The notes: generated by a model not told the origin, from the sequence alone. Shown: positions 33,898-42,969, numbered from the stretch's first letter. The stretch: DNA of 64,000 nt from Ruminococcus sp. (GCA_017534595.1 JAFXVY010000089.1:103037-167036); one strand, 5' to 3'. Translations and numbers: made by a program.

Positions 33898-35235
33898 TCA
33901 GCTGTCGTCATGATCGCCCGCAGCGAATTCGTTGATCCTGTTTTTGCCTTCATCTGTGATCACCGAAGCATCAACCGTGTAGGCATAGAACTTGCCGAAC
34001 TGCTCATAGTATTTGGCGGTGTGTTCGGTAGTGTTAAAGGAAGCGCTGATGCGGAAGTGATCCATCTTTGAGACAGCTTCTCCGATGCCGAGCCTGTTGA
34101 AATCGACAGTGCAGGTGCCGTCCGCACCGAAGCAGGAGGTCAGATCGAGGATGTAGTCGGGAGCGTACTCCTTGCCCCACTTGTACGGCGTCCAGATATA
34201 GAGATCTATATGACCTTCGGTTATGCTCACTCCCTCCGGGAGCTCAAGATCGTGGAGCTTTACTGTCGGCCTCTCACCTGTCATGTCAAGGTCGAAGAGA
34301 TAGGATACTCTGCCGTCTGCGCTTTCAGCCTTGCAGTTTTTCACAGTCTGCGGGGCTGTCTTTTCTGAAGCGGGAATGATTGTTGACCTGCTGCTCGTAC
34401 TGGTGTCCCAATCGGGAGCAAGAGCCGTTGAGCCTTCAAAGTAAGGATAATGCCCGTCAGGAGATGTGACTTTGTAGTAGTGACAGAGGCCGGAGTCCTT
34501 GCCGGAAGCGGCATAGACTACCTGATGGAGCCTCAAATATGCCGACCCCTCAAAGACGGTGTAATCCGCCCACAAATAGGCCGCGGAGGTGTTGTATGTC
34601 CTCGGGGAGATGCTGACAAAGCCCTGACCGCAGTCTGTCATCATCGCGGAGACAGCCGGATCAACGGTAGAATCATATCCGTCAGTGTATCCGAGATACT
34701 CAGCGTCGGCGGCGGCGAAAAACTCCGAGATACTGTCGGCTGCGTTCACGCCGCTGTCGGGTAAAGCGACCTGATCCTCTGCGAAGCTGTACAGCCTTTC
34801 GGCATTTATGCGGAAGCCCTCGCCCTCGTAATTATTGCACAGAGTTCGGTATTTGCTGCTTGCTGCCTTGATCCTGGACCAGAAGCTGCGGTAGTATTCG
34901 GCGTTCTTGTCCTTGACCTCGGGCTCCTGCGGCTCGCTTTCATCGACGACCTTCGGCCGGGAGATATCCGTTGCCGAGGTATCGGATCCGGATGCAGCGA
35001 TATCCTGCGGTACGGAGGCGGTCTCTATCCTGCTGCCGTGCCCGGTGGCGAAGAATATCCCCGCGCCGATGACGAGTACCGCTGCCGCTGCGGCTGCGGC
35101 GATTTTCCACGCCGAAGTTCTCACATAGCCGTATTTTCTTTTTGCTCCCGCAGACCTGACCTGCTCCGGGGTAAGGCCGGTAGGGTCGTTAAGGTTCTGC
35201 CGGATCGCTTTTTTGTATAGTTCCTTTTCTGTCAT
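33898..35235 (-). CDS. putative membrane anti-sigma factor with large outer domain
   Basis: The 445-residue protein lies one base after the sigma factor gene. About 45 cytoplasmic residues (start ELYKKAIRQNLNDPTGLTPEQVR) precede one membrane helix (alanine-rich, about 46-65) and an extracytoplasmic part of about 370 residues. No known domain was recognised; the outer region is rich in beta-type segments (SYLFDLDMTGERPTVKLHDL, DLYIWTPYKWGKE). Size, topology and position argue for a sigma-regulating sensor, as in other ECF systems. The classical zinc anti-sigma motif is not visible. Confidence 0.6.
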   Translation of the reverse strand: MTEKELYKKAIRQNLNDPTGLTPEQVRSAGAKRKYGYVRTSAWKIAAAAAAAVLVIGAGIFFATGHGSRIETASVPQDIAASGSDTSATDISRPKVVDESEPQEPEVKDKNAEYYRSFWSRIKAASSKYRTLCNNYEGEGFRINAERLYSFAEDQVALPDSGVNAADSISEFFAAADAEYLGYTDGYDSTVDPAVSAMMTDCGQGFVSISPRTYNTSAAYLWADYTVFEGSAYLRLHQVVYAASGKDSGLCHYYKVTSPDGHYPYFEGSTALAPDWDTSTSSRSTIIPASEKTAPQTVKNCKAESADGRVSYLFDLDMTGERPTVKLHDLELPEGVSITEGHIDLYIWTPYKWGKEYAPDYILDLTSCFGADGTCTVDFNRLGIGEAVSKMDHFRISASFNTTEHTAKYYEQFGKFYAYTVDASVITDEGKNRINEFAAGDHDDS

Positions 35236-35236
35236 G

Positions 35237-35761
35237 TCATTTCCCTCCTCTGTATTTCCGTCTTAGCTGACGGACGGCTCTGTAGAGCCTGTGGCTTACC
35301 TTTCCCTCCGGGATGCCCATGAGAGCGGAGATCTCGGGGAGGCTGAGTTCAAGAAAATAATGCAGATAGAATATCCTCTGCACCTCGGACGGCAGAGCAC
35401 AGATCTCGGCGAAGATGTCGTCGAGAAGGGTGCGGTCTGCGATGAGCTGTTCGATATCGGTATCGTTGCCGATATCCACCGGCTCATCCGATACGCTGCC
35501 GGCGCTGAGGCTGATGCGCGCTTTCAGCTTCTGCGCGGCGGTGTAGTAATGTGAGATGCAGTGTCTGGCGGTGCTGATAACATAGCTTTCGGGGTCTCTG
35601 ATATCGGCGCCGTTCTTTATGGCGTTATAGATGCTGAGATAGGTCTCCTGATAGATGTCCTCGATATCAGTTATGCGCAGACATTTCGAGGAGATGTATC
35701 TGAGGGTGCTGTGCTTTGTCAGCTCGTAGACCTCACCGAATTTTTCGTCGATACCGTTCAC
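35237..35761 (-). CDS. ECF-type RNA polymerase sigma factor
   Basis: The 174-residue protein has sigma region 2 (residues about 10-75: ITDIEDIYQETYLSIYNAI) and region 4 (about 115-170: LPSEVQRIFYLHYFLELSLPEISALMGIPEGKVSHRLYRAVRQLR), joined by a short linker, so it is an extracytoplasmic-function sigma. The GTG start follows GAGGTG. It is paired with the membrane protein downstream and probably controls its own operon. Confidence 0.88.
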   Translation of the reverse strand: MNGIDEKFGEVYELTKHSTLRYISSKCLRITDIEDIYQETYLSIYNAIKNGADIRDPESYVISTARHCISHYYTAAQKLKARISLSAGSVSDEPVDIGNDTDIEQLIADRTLLDDIFAEICALPSEVQRIFYLHYFLELSLPEISALMGIPEGKVSHRLYRAVRQLRRKYRGGK

Positions 35762-35881
35762 TGCTTCTCACCTCCGTCCTCTGATACAGTAGTGGGATAA
35801 TTGTAGCCGATATTTGTTTCGGAAATGTAAATATACGGTTAACGGTACCCGCTGCACCGTCAGAGCTGTAAAGTTAATACA

Positions 35882-35929
35882 ATTTCTGTTGACAATACTG
35901 CACAAAACTATTATACTTAAAACAGAAAT
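35882..35929 (+). promoter_or_regulatory. nadA promoter within an inverted repeat
   Basis: TTGACA (35889-35894), 17 bases, TATACT (35912-35917) is near consensus. ATTTCTGTT (35882-35890) and AACAGAAAT (35921-35929) form a perfect 9-bp inverted repeat that brackets the promoter and overlaps the -35; a repressor operator is possible. Confidence 0.7.
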
Positions 35930-35953
35930 CTTATTTACGGCAGGTGTTTTGTT

Positions 35954-36889
35954 ATGTTAAATATAAAGGATATCCAGCAGGAGATAATCAGGCTCAAGGA
36001 GGAAAACGACGTCTGCATACTCGCTCACAGCTATCAGGAGCATGAGATACTTGAGGTCGCGGATTTCACCGGCGACAGCTACAAGCTCAGCGTCGATGCC
36101 TCCAAGGTGACGAATAAGAACATTCTGTTCTGCGGTGTGCATTTCATGGCGGAAACAGCCAAGATGCTCTCGCCGGACAAGCGTGTGTACCTTGCGAACC
36201 CCATGGCGGGCTGTCCTATGGCCGAGCAGATGGATCCCGAGATGATCTCCGCGCTAAAGGTCAAAGAGCCCGACAGAAAGGTGGTCGCCTACATCAACAC
36301 AACTGCCGCTCTCAAGACCGTCTGCGACGTCTGCGTGACCTCGGCTTCGGCGGTAAAGATCGTGTCGGCTATGGAGGACAAAAAGCTGCTGTTCATCCCC
36401 GACTGCAACCTCGGCGCCTTCGTTCAGAAGGCCTGCCCCGACAAGGATATAATGCTCTTGAACGGCGGCTGCCCGGTACACGCGGCTGTGACAGCGGATG
36501 AAGTCGCCGAAGCCAAGGCGAAGCATCCCGAGGCGCTGGTGCTCGTTCACCCCGAGTGCAGACCGGCTGTCTCCGAACAGGCTGACTATGTCGGCTCCAC
36601 CAGCGGGATAATGAAGTTCGCCAAGGAGTCGGACGCAAGGGAGTTCATCATCGGCACCGAGATCAGCATTGTCGAGCACCTGCAGTTCGAGTGCCCGGAC
36701 AAGCGGTTCTATGCGCTGTCTAAGAAGATCGTCTGCCCGAACATGAAGCTCACCACCCTGCCGGAGGTCTACAACTCGATGCTCTCGATCAGCAAAAACG
36801 ACGGCGAGGCCTTCGAGATACTGATGGACGATGAGCTCATCGCAAAAGCAAGAGTCTGCATTGACGAGATGCTCAGGCTCGGCGGCTAA
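35954..36889 (+). CDS. nadA: quinolinate synthase
   Basis: NadA condenses iminoaspartate with dihydroxyacetone phosphate to quinolinate using a [4Fe-4S] cluster. The three cluster cysteines fit DVCVTSASA, HPECRPAV and VCPNMKLTTL. Other conserved parts are ILAHSYQEHEILEVADFTGDS, PDCNLGAFV and EFIIGTE. At 311 residues it is of the shorter, clostridial type. No nadB or nadC lies nearby, but nadE is 3 kb downstream on the same strand. Confidence 0.95.
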   Translation: MLNIKDIQQEIIRLKEENDVCILAHSYQEHEILEVADFTGDSYKLSVDASKVTNKNILFCGVHFMAETAKMLSPDKRVYLANPMAGCPMAEQMDPEMISALKVKEPDRKVVAYINTTAALKTVCDVCVTSASAVKIVSAMEDKKLLFIPDCNLGAFVQKACPDKDIMLLNGGCPVHAAVTADEVAEAKAKHPEALVLVHPECRPAVSEQADYVGSTSGIMKFAKESDAREFIIGTEISIVEHLQFECPDKRFYALSKKIVCPNMKLTTLPEVYNSMLSISKNDGEAFEILMDDELIAKARVCIDEMLRLGG

Positions 36890-36917
36890 TATATTGTTAT
36901 GGTGCATAAACTTTATA

Positions 36918-36946
36918 TTGAAATATCGGCGGTTATACTGTAATAT
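36918..36946 (+). promoter_or_regulatory. promoter of the GH31 gene
   Basis: TTGAAA (36918-36923), 17 bases, TAATAT (36941-36946). Confidence 0.7.
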
Positions 36947-37013
36947 AGAAACATAGGGCTGCGTGCCCGTTATGAACGGATAAGTTAATATTTTTCTATC
37001 GGAGGTAATGCTT

Positions 37014-39356
37014 ATGAAATTCGCCGACGGATTCTGGCTCAATCAGAGAGGCTTTGAGGTCAACTACGCCGTACAGGCCTTTGAGATCAAGGAGATCGAG
37101 AACGGCTTTCTCGTTCTGGCTACGCCGTTTTTCGGACGTGAGCGCTACAAGCTGCTCGGCAGCGCCAATCTTGAGATCGCCTACACCTCGAACATTGAGA
37201 ACAGCATAAAGGTGAGCATCGTTCACCATAAGGGCTATGCAGACAACGGCCCGCACTTCCCTCTCAACGAGGGCAGCTACAAGCCGGTCGTAACGATCGA
37301 CGAGAACGAGGCTGTGCTGGTGTCGGGGGACACCAAGGTAGTCGTTTCAAAGCACAGCTGGAGCGTGACCTACTATTACAAGGACAAAAAGCTGACCTCC
37401 GGCGGGTGGAGATCCACCGGTGTTATCAAGGAGAGCGCATTCAGGCAGCAGGCAAGGCTCGCCGTCCAGGCCGACGACACCTTCTGGAGCTATCCTGCCG
37501 ACGAGAACCGCACCTATATCCGCGAGCAGCTCGACACCACCGTGGGCGAGTATTTCTACGGTTTCGGAGAGAAGTTCACCACCTTCACCAAGAACGGTCA
37601 GAATGTGGAGATCTGGAATGCCGACGGCGGCACCTGCTCCGATCAGAGCTATAAGTCTGTTCCCTTCTATGTATCCTCGAGAGGCTACGGTATATTCGTA
37701 AACAGCACCGATAAGGTGAGCTTTGAGGTCTGCTCGGACACCGTTTCTAAGGTGAGCTTCACCCTCCCGGGTGAGAGCCTTGAATACTTCGTGTTCGGCG
37801 GCAAGGATCTCGGTCAGGTGATGAAGGTCTACACCGACCTCACCGGCAAGCCCGCTCTGCCTCCGGCATTCTCCTTCGGTCTGTGGCTGACCTCTTCCTT
37901 TACCACCAGCTACGACGAGGCGACTATAACCAGCTTCATCGACGGAATGGCCGAGCGCGATATACCGCTCCAGGTGTTCCACTTTGACTGCTTCTGGATG
38001 AAGGGGCTTGAGTGGTGCAACTTTGAATGGGATACCGAGCAGTTCCCCGACCCGGAGGGTCTGCTCAAGCGTCTGCACGAGGACAAGGGTCTGCATACCT
38101 GTGTTTGGATCAACCCCTATGTGGGTCAGCGCTCGAGGCTCTTTGACGAGGGCATGGCGGGCGGCTACTTCATCAAGCGCAGGGACGGCTCCGTGTTCCA
38201 GTGTGACGAGTGGCAGCCGGGCATGGCTATCGTTGACTTCACAAATCCCGAGGCCTGCAAGTGGTATGCGGGCTATCTGAGAAAGCTCTGCGAGATGGGC
38301 GTCGATACCTTCAAGACCGATTTCGGCGAGCGCATCCCCACCAAGGATGTGGTCTACTTCGACGGCTCCGACCCGATCAAGATGCACAACTATTACACCT
38401 ATCTCTACAATCAGACAGTGTTCAATGTGCTTAAAGACTATTACGGCGAGAACAAGGCCTGCCTGTTCGCTCGCTCGGCTACCGCAGGCGGTCAGCAATT
38501 CCCCGTTCACTGGGGCGGCGACTGCTCCGGCAACTACAACTCTATGGCAGAGGTCGTAAGAGGCTGTCTGAGCCTGTGTATCTCCGGCTTCGGCTACACC
38601 TCTCACGATATGGCGGGCTTTGAGGCCACGGCGACCCCCGACATCTACAAGCGCTGGGCTGCCTTCGGTCTGCTGTCCACTCACTCGAGACTTCACGGCA
38701 ATCAGAGCTACCGCGTGCCGTGGCTGTTCGATGAGGAGAGCTGCGACGTGCTGCGCTTCTTTACCAAGCTCAAGGGCGGGCTGATGCCTTACCTCTGGGC
38801 GCAGGCGATCAAGACACACACCGTCGGCGTGACGATGATGAGAGCTATGGTCATAGATTTTGCCGACGACCCCGCCTGCCTCACTCTCGACAGGCAGTAT
38901 ATGCTCGGAGACAATCTGCTCGTGGCTCCCATACTCAACGAGGACGGTATCGCGCAGTATTACGTTCCTGCGGGCAAGTGGACGGATATCATCACCGGAA
39001 AGGTGCTCGAGGGCGGCAAGTGGTACACCCACAAGTGCAGCTACTTTGAGATCCCCGCGCTGGCAAGGCCCAACAGCATCATCGCATTCGGCGACTTCAA
39101 GCGTGACTTCGAGTATGATTATCTCAGCGGCACGACCTTTAAGATCTACGAGCTTGAGGACGGCATGAGCGCTGTCTGCCCGATCTATGACACTGAGGCA
39201 AACAAGGTATTCGAGCTGAAAGTTTCGAGAAACGGCAGCCGCATCGAGTGCGAGTACACCGACACCAAGGCATCCTTCCGCATAGAGATCGCATCGACCG
39301 GCAAGGCTGTTGATGTGACCCCGACAGCGGGCGGAAAGGTGATCATCGAGCTGTGA
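37014..39356 (+). CDS. glycoside hydrolase family 31 alpha-xylosidase (YicI-like)
   Basis: The enzyme most resembles alpha-xylosidases that remove xylose from xyloglucan oligosaccharides. The N-terminal beta-sandwich opens KFADGFWLNQRGFEVNYAVQ, followed by an EQLDTTVGEYFYGFGEKFT segment. The (beta/alpha)8 domain contains FHFDCFWMKGLEWCNFEWD and the nucleophile Asp in DTFKTDFGERIP. The acid/base region is HWGGDCSGNYNSM, and SGFGYTSHDMAGFE is typical of the YicI clade. The C-terminal beta domains are present. There is no signal peptide. The ATG at 37014 lies 8 bases after GGAGG. With the GH3 and GH5 genes it suggests growth on plant-wall glucans. Confidence 0.9.
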   Translation: MKFADGFWLNQRGFEVNYAVQAFEIKEIENGFLVLATPFFGRERYKLLGSANLEIAYTSNIENSIKVSIVHHKGYADNGPHFPLNEGSYKPVVTIDENEAVLVSGDTKVVVSKHSWSVTYYYKDKKLTSGGWRSTGVIKESAFRQQARLAVQADDTFWSYPADENRTYIREQLDTTVGEYFYGFGEKFTTFTKNGQNVEIWNADGGTCSDQSYKSVPFYVSSRGYGIFVNSTDKVSFEVCSDTVSKVSFTLPGESLEYFVFGGKDLGQVMKVYTDLTGKPALPPAFSFGLWLTSSFTTSYDEATITSFIDGMAERDIPLQVFHFDCFWMKGLEWCNFEWDTEQFPDPEGLLKRLHEDKGLHTCVWINPYVGQRSRLFDEGMAGGYFIKRRDGSVFQCDEWQPGMAIVDFTNPEACKWYAGYLRKLCEMGVDTFKTDFGERIPTKDVVYFDGSDPIKMHNYYTYLYNQTVFNVLKDYYGENKACLFARSATAGGQQFPVHWGGDCSGNYNSMAEVVRGCLSLCISGFGYTSHDMAGFEATATPDIYKRWAAFGLLSTHSRLHGNQSYRVPWLFDEESCDVLRFFTKLKGGLMPYLWAQAIKTHTVGVTMMRAMVIDFADDPACLTLDRQYMLGDNLLVAPILNEDGIAQYYVPAGKWTDIITGKVLEGGKWYTHKCSYFEIPALARPNSIIAFGDFKRDFEYDYLSGTTFKIYELEDGMSAVCPIYDTEANKVFELKVSRNGSRIECEYTDTKASFRIEIASTGKAVDVTPTAGGKVIIEL

Positions 39357-39381
39357 TATAAATAACTATGATCCGAAATAT

Positions 39382-39417
39382 AAGTTTGGCACTCCCGGGA
39401 CTGGGCGTGCCAAACTT
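39382..39417 (+). terminator. terminator of the GH31 gene
   Basis: AAGTTTGGCAC and GTGCCAAACTT form a perfect 11-bp stem followed by CTTATTCTCC; the T-tract is weak. Confidence 0.65.
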
Positions 39418-39470
39418 CTTATTCTCCAAAAACATATTTTTATTAATCCGTATATAAATGGAGCGTAAAT

Positions 39471-40175
39471 ATGAATGAGATTATTGCGTGTGTTATAATA
39501 GTTATAAGTATAATTGCTATAATATTTGTACTTTATCAATTTTTCAAATCTCCTTTCAAGTACCCTTATTATATCATTAGCGTTGACATATCTGGAAAAA
39601 GAAATGTACAAATTGAAAATGTTATTGATAGCTTCCTTAATGATGGTGGTTATATCGAATTATGCAGCCACAATGAACTAATACAGAATTGGAAAAGCGA
39701 TTGCAAACGGAAAATTGAAAAGAGCATATTTAAGAAGCTTAGAAAGAAGCAATACATAAGATGCCTTGATGATAACAATGCATATTTATTCAAATTATGC
39801 CGTACACGTACTCGCTATAAGCAGACGAATTATATCAAAACTTCTTACCAAGTTTCAGAAACAATTGATTCATTTAGTTGTAGCTTTGAGTGGTTAGAAG
39901 AAAGAAATAATAGCCTATCAAAAATCAATCATCAAGCAACATTAAATGAATATTTTAGTAGTAATCAAAGAAAATTAATGACGAAAGAACTAAAAGAGCA
40001 GATAGCAAAACGTGACAATTATACCTGCCAAATGTGTGGAAAGTATATGCCAGACGGCGTAGGTCTGCATATAGATCATATTTACCCAATATCAAAGGGC
40101 GGAAAGTCAATACCTTCAAATCTTCAAGTGCTTTGCTCAAAGTGCAACGGAAAAAAATCTAATAAAACAAGATAA
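39471..40175 (+). CDS. membrane-anchored HNH endonuclease-like protein
   Basis: The 234-residue protein has an N-terminal membrane helix (about 4-24, IIACVIIVISIIAIIFVLYQ), a middle region of about 140 residues that I do not recognise, and a C-terminal HNH domain: CQMCG, LHIDHIYPISKGG (the His-Asp-His core) and CSKCNGKKSNKTR. The motif is complete, so it is likely catalytic. The gene is far more AT-rich than its surroundings, uses AT-ending codons, and stands alone between the GH31 and nadE genes, which points to recent transfer. GGAG lies 7 bases before the ATG. A defence role is possible but unproven. Confidence 0.75.
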   Translation: MNEIIACVIIVISIIAIIFVLYQFFKSPFKYPYYIISVDISGKRNVQIENVIDSFLNDGGYIELCSHNELIQNWKSDCKRKIEKSIFKKLRKKQYIRCLDDNNAYLFKLCRTRTRYKQTNYIKTSYQVSETIDSFSCSFEWLEERNNSLSKINHQATLNEYFSSNQRKLMTKELKEQIAKRDNYTCQMCGKYMPDGVGLHIDHIYPISKGGKSIPSNLQVLCSKCNGKKSNKTR

Positions 40176-40204
40176 AAAATAAAACGTAATATTATATTTA
40201 AAGC

Positions 40205-40233
40205 TTGACCTGTGACTCAAAATAATATATAAT
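40205..40233 (+). promoter_or_regulatory. promoter of nadE
   Basis: TTGACC (40205-40210), 17 bases, TATAAT (40228-40233). Confidence 0.85.
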
Positions 40234-40255
40234 AAGAAAAAACGGAGGAACTGCT

Positions 40256-41008
40256 ATGTACAAGTTTGATGTCAAAAAGACCGCCGATGATGTTATCGAA
40301 TGGGTCAGAGACCTGTTTGAGAAGACCGCTTCGCCTTCGACCAAGGTTGTGATCGGCATATCCGGCGGCAAAGACAGCTCGGTAGCGGCAGCGGTATGCG
40401 TGGCGGCGCTGGGCAAGGAGAGAGTTATAGGCGTGCTCATGCCTCAGGGCGAGCAGCACGATATCGACTGTGCAAGACTGCTCTGCTCGCATCTCGGGAT
40501 ACAGAGCTATGAGATAAATGTGGGCGAGACCGTGGCGGCCGAGCTCAAGGCCGTGGGCGAAAAGCTTGAACTGACCGATCAGGCGAGGATAAATACTCCC
40601 GCAAGGATCAGGATGACCACGCTCTACGCTGTGGGCGCCTGTGTGGGAGGCAGGGTATGCAACACCTGCAACGCTTCCGAGGACTATGTGGGCTACTCGA
40701 CAAAGTACGGTGATGCGGCGGGAGATTTCTCTCCGCTTTCCGACCTGACTGTCACCGAGGTCATCGCGATAGGCGACGAGCTGGGGCTGCCCTATGAGCT
40801 GACCCACAAGACTCCCATCGACGGGCTCTGCGGCAAGACAGATGAGGAAAATCTCGGCTTCACCTATGCTATGCTCGACAAGTACATAAGAGGCGAGATC
40901 ACTCTTGACGATCAGCCTGAGATCAGAGATCACATCGAGAGGCTCCACAGAGCAAATCTCCACAAACTGAGACTTATGCCGAAGTTTGAGTTCACACCCG
41001 AAAAGTAA
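40256..41008 (+). CDS. nadE: ammonia-dependent NAD synthetase
   Basis: NadE amidates nicotinic acid adenine dinucleotide to NAD using ammonia. The 250-residue protein has the PP-loop GISGGKDSSVAAAVC and lacks a glutaminase domain. Other family segments are RIRMTTLYAVGACVGGRVCNTCNASE, STKYGDAAGDFSPLSDLTVTEV and KTPIDGLCGKTDEENLGF. It has its own promoter and terminator. Confidence 0.95.
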   Translation: MYKFDVKKTADDVIEWVRDLFEKTASPSTKVVIGISGGKDSSVAAAVCVAALGKERVIGVLMPQGEQHDIDCARLLCSHLGIQSYEINVGETVAAELKAVGEKLELTDQARINTPARIRMTTLYAVGACVGGRVCNTCNASEDYVGYSTKYGDAAGDFSPLSDLTVTEVIAIGDELGLPYELTHKTPIDGLCGKTDEENLGFTYAMLDKYIRGEITLDDQPEIRDHIERLHRANLHKLRLMPKFEFTPEK

Positions 41009-41019
41009 TAAACTTTGCG

Positions 41020-41068
41020 AAAAAGGGATATCTTCCCCGCCTGCGGTGAGAAGATATCCCTTTTTTCG
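41020..41068 (+). terminator. terminator of nadE
   Basis: AAAAAGGGATATCTT and AAGATATCCCTTTTTT form a 15-bp stem with a GC-rich loop and a T-run. Confidence 0.9.
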
Positions 41069-41111
41069 CCTGATACTCGCTTCGTGCAGCAGCTGCAATT
41101 TCTGAAAAAAT

Positions 41112-41137
41112 ATCCCCCTGCCGGGTGACAGGGGGAT
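41112..41137 (-). terminator. terminator of the DUF1508 gene
   Basis: ATCCCCCTG and CAGGGGGAT form a perfect 9-bp stem, followed by ATTTTTTC on the minus strand. Confidence 0.85.
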
Positions 41138-41149
41138 CGGTATTCGATA

Positions 41150-41530
41150 TCAGTCTTCCTTGGGAAGCTCGATCGGAGCATCGGCAGCGTTCTTTCTTAC
41201 GCTCTCGATACCGTTCTTGCACGCGGGCTTGGTAGTATAGCCCTCGGATGCGCAGATGACCTGACCGTTGGTGGCCTTGAGACGGAAACGGAACTCGCCC
41301 TTCTTGTCGGTGTAGATCTCGAACTTCGGGCACTTCTCGGTGGCGAAGCCCTCTACGGTCTGATCCTCAAGATTGGCTACGGGTGCATTCTTTGCAACGC
41401 TCTCGCATCCGTTCTTGCAGCTTGCTACCTTGTTGTAGACCTCGCCGCCGATGGCGATGATCTCGCCGTTGCCGGCCTTGAGGCTGAAGGTAAAGCCTGT
41501 CTTGGTAGCCTTGATTATAAATTTGCCCAT
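41150..41530 (-). CDS. tandem DUF1508 (YegP-like) protein
   Basis: The 126-residue protein is two DUF1508 units: residues 1-48 (KFIIKATKTGFTFSLKAGNGEIIA, CKNGCESVAKNA) and about 65-116 (KFEIYTDKKGEFRFRLKATNGQVI, CKNGIESVRKNA). DUF1508 proteins are small and widespread; their role is unknown. It has a perfect TTGACA/TATAAT promoter and a strong terminator, so it is probably well expressed. Confidence 0.9.
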   Translation of the reverse strand: MGKFIIKATKTGFTFSLKAGNGEIIAIGGEVYNKVASCKNGCESVAKNAPVANLEDQTVEGFATEKCPKFEIYTDKKGEFRFRLKATNGQVICASEGYTTKPACKNGIESVRKNAADAPIELPKED

Positions 41531-41582
41531 GTGAAAAACCTGCCTTTCAAAATAAGATAATGATAAATTATCGTCTGCTTAT

Positions 41583-41611
41583 ATTATAATATGTCTTTGT
41601 CGGTTTGTCAA
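41583..41611 (-). promoter_or_regulatory. promoter of the DUF1508 gene
   Basis: TTGACA (41611-41606), 17 bases, TATAAT (41588-41583): full consensus on the minus strand. Confidence 0.9.
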
Positions 41612-41646
41612 GAATTTTTAAGAAAATGCAGATTTTTTATTCAATA

Positions 41647-42840
41647 TCACATAAGCTCGCAGTTCTCGGGATAGTCGAGCATTATCTCGGTATAGTAGAC
41701 CTCCTCGGGGACGGCTCCGTTTTTGATCTCGTTGTCTATATCGTGATAGAGCCGGCTGCGGCGCAGGATATTCATGGAGTAATCCCGGCTGGGACGCTTG
41801 CTGTTTAAAAATCGCTCCACCGCCTGCTGCATATACCCGAAGACGCTGAGCTGAGACTTCTTTATCAGCGACTCGATATCCCCGATCATCAGACGGATAT
41901 CGTCGCCGCAATAGATGCCGAAGAGCATCATGGTGTAGACGTCCGGCAGCATCATGAAGACTATCTCCGATAGGGGGCCGTACTTGCTGAACACAGAATC
42001 GAGGAAGGCCTTGTTTATCGCATCCTCCTCGGCGCTGAGGCTCTCGCCGAACAGCCCGATAGCCGTCTCGGTGACGGTCATGACCGCAGAGGCGTCGAAG
42101 GGCGGCTCGCTGCGGGTACCCGAGCTGTCGAGCAGCATCATGAACTGCTTTTCGGTGCAGAAGCTCTTTTTGTCCTTCCACTCGCTGACGTAATCGCAGA
42201 TCCGTTCCGAGAGCCCCTGCATGACCGCTCCGTTTATCCTGACCTCGCAGTTGATCTCGTCGTCGGCGCACATGGCGATGAGCTTGATCCAGTAGGCCTT
42301 CTTGACCCCGAGATATTCGGACAGGTAAGGCTCGATGAGGCTGAACAGCTCGATCTGCTGGTGGCTGGGCTCGCCGGTGGTAAGGGTGGGGGCATAGGAG
42401 GAGCAGCGGAAGGAGCGGCTGACTCCGCAGAATTCAGATGTCACCGACCTGCTGCCGTCCGAGCCGAAGCAGGACATAATGCTCTCGAGCACGACGCTCT
42501 CGAACTGCATCGCTGCCCTGCCGATAGCCTCGTCGATAGTGTTTCCGAGCCCGGCGACATACTCGCAGAGGGGGACGTCAAAGCTCTCGTGGAACACGAA
42601 AAACAGCAGCTCCACCGAGAAGTGACCCTTCTTTTCGGTCACGCGCTGAACGGTACAGGCGACCTTGAGATCGTATTCGGTTATATAGATACCGTCGCTG
42701 ATACGCTTGCCGCCGAACCTGCTGTTGATCAGGCTCAGAACGATATCGCAGGCAAGCTTGGTGAAATCATCGGTAAAATCGCCCTCGGTCTCCGGCTCGC
42801 CGTCATAGCGTGCCGCCGAGATATCGTAACAGCTGCTCAT
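41647..42840 (-). CDS. conserved hypothetical protein, possibly DUF6348-like
   Basis: I do not recognise this 397-residue protein with confidence. It has no signal peptide or membrane helix. Segments such as FVFHESFDVPLCEYVAGLGNTIDEAIGRAAMQFESVVLESIM and INCEVRINGAVMQGLSERI resemble the pattern of DUF6348 proteins, in which an acidic or aromatic strand precedes a conserved GLG and a helix. The second half is mostly helical. The ATG at 42840 follows AAAGGAGG; a longer form from 42885 lacks a ribosome site. Confidence 0.7.
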   Translation of the reverse strand: MSSCYDISAARYDGEPETEGDFTDDFTKLACDIVLSLINSRFGGKRISDGIYITEYDLKVACTVQRVTEKKGHFSVELLFFVFHESFDVPLCEYVAGLGNTIDEAIGRAAMQFESVVLESIMSCFGSDGSRSVTSEFCGVSRSFRCSSYAPTLTTGEPSHQQIELFSLIEPYLSEYLGVKKAYWIKLIAMCADDEINCEVRINGAVMQGLSERICDYVSEWKDKKSFCTEKQFMMLLDSSGTRSEPPFDASAVMTVTETAIGLFGESLSAEEDAINKAFLDSVFSKYGPLSEIVFMMLPDVYTMMLFGIYCGDDIRLMIGDIESLIKKSQLSVFGYMQQAVERFLNSKRPSRDYSMNILRRSRLYHDIDNEIKNGAVPEEVYYTEIMLDYPENCELM

Positions 42841-42913
42841 CCTGCCGCCTCCTTTCAGTCTATGATGCCCCGCGCAGCGGGACATATCCGCCGCTGCGCA
42901 ATAAGATAATAAC

Positions 42914-42942
42914 AGTATAGCACATAAAACGCGAATTGTAAA
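42914..42942 (-). promoter_or_regulatory. promoter of the hypothetical gene at 41647-42840
   Basis: TTTACA (42942-42937), 17 bases, TATACT (42919-42914) on the minus strand. Confidence 0.75.
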
Positions 42943-42969
42943 GCGGAAAGATACCGACAGAACAAAAAA

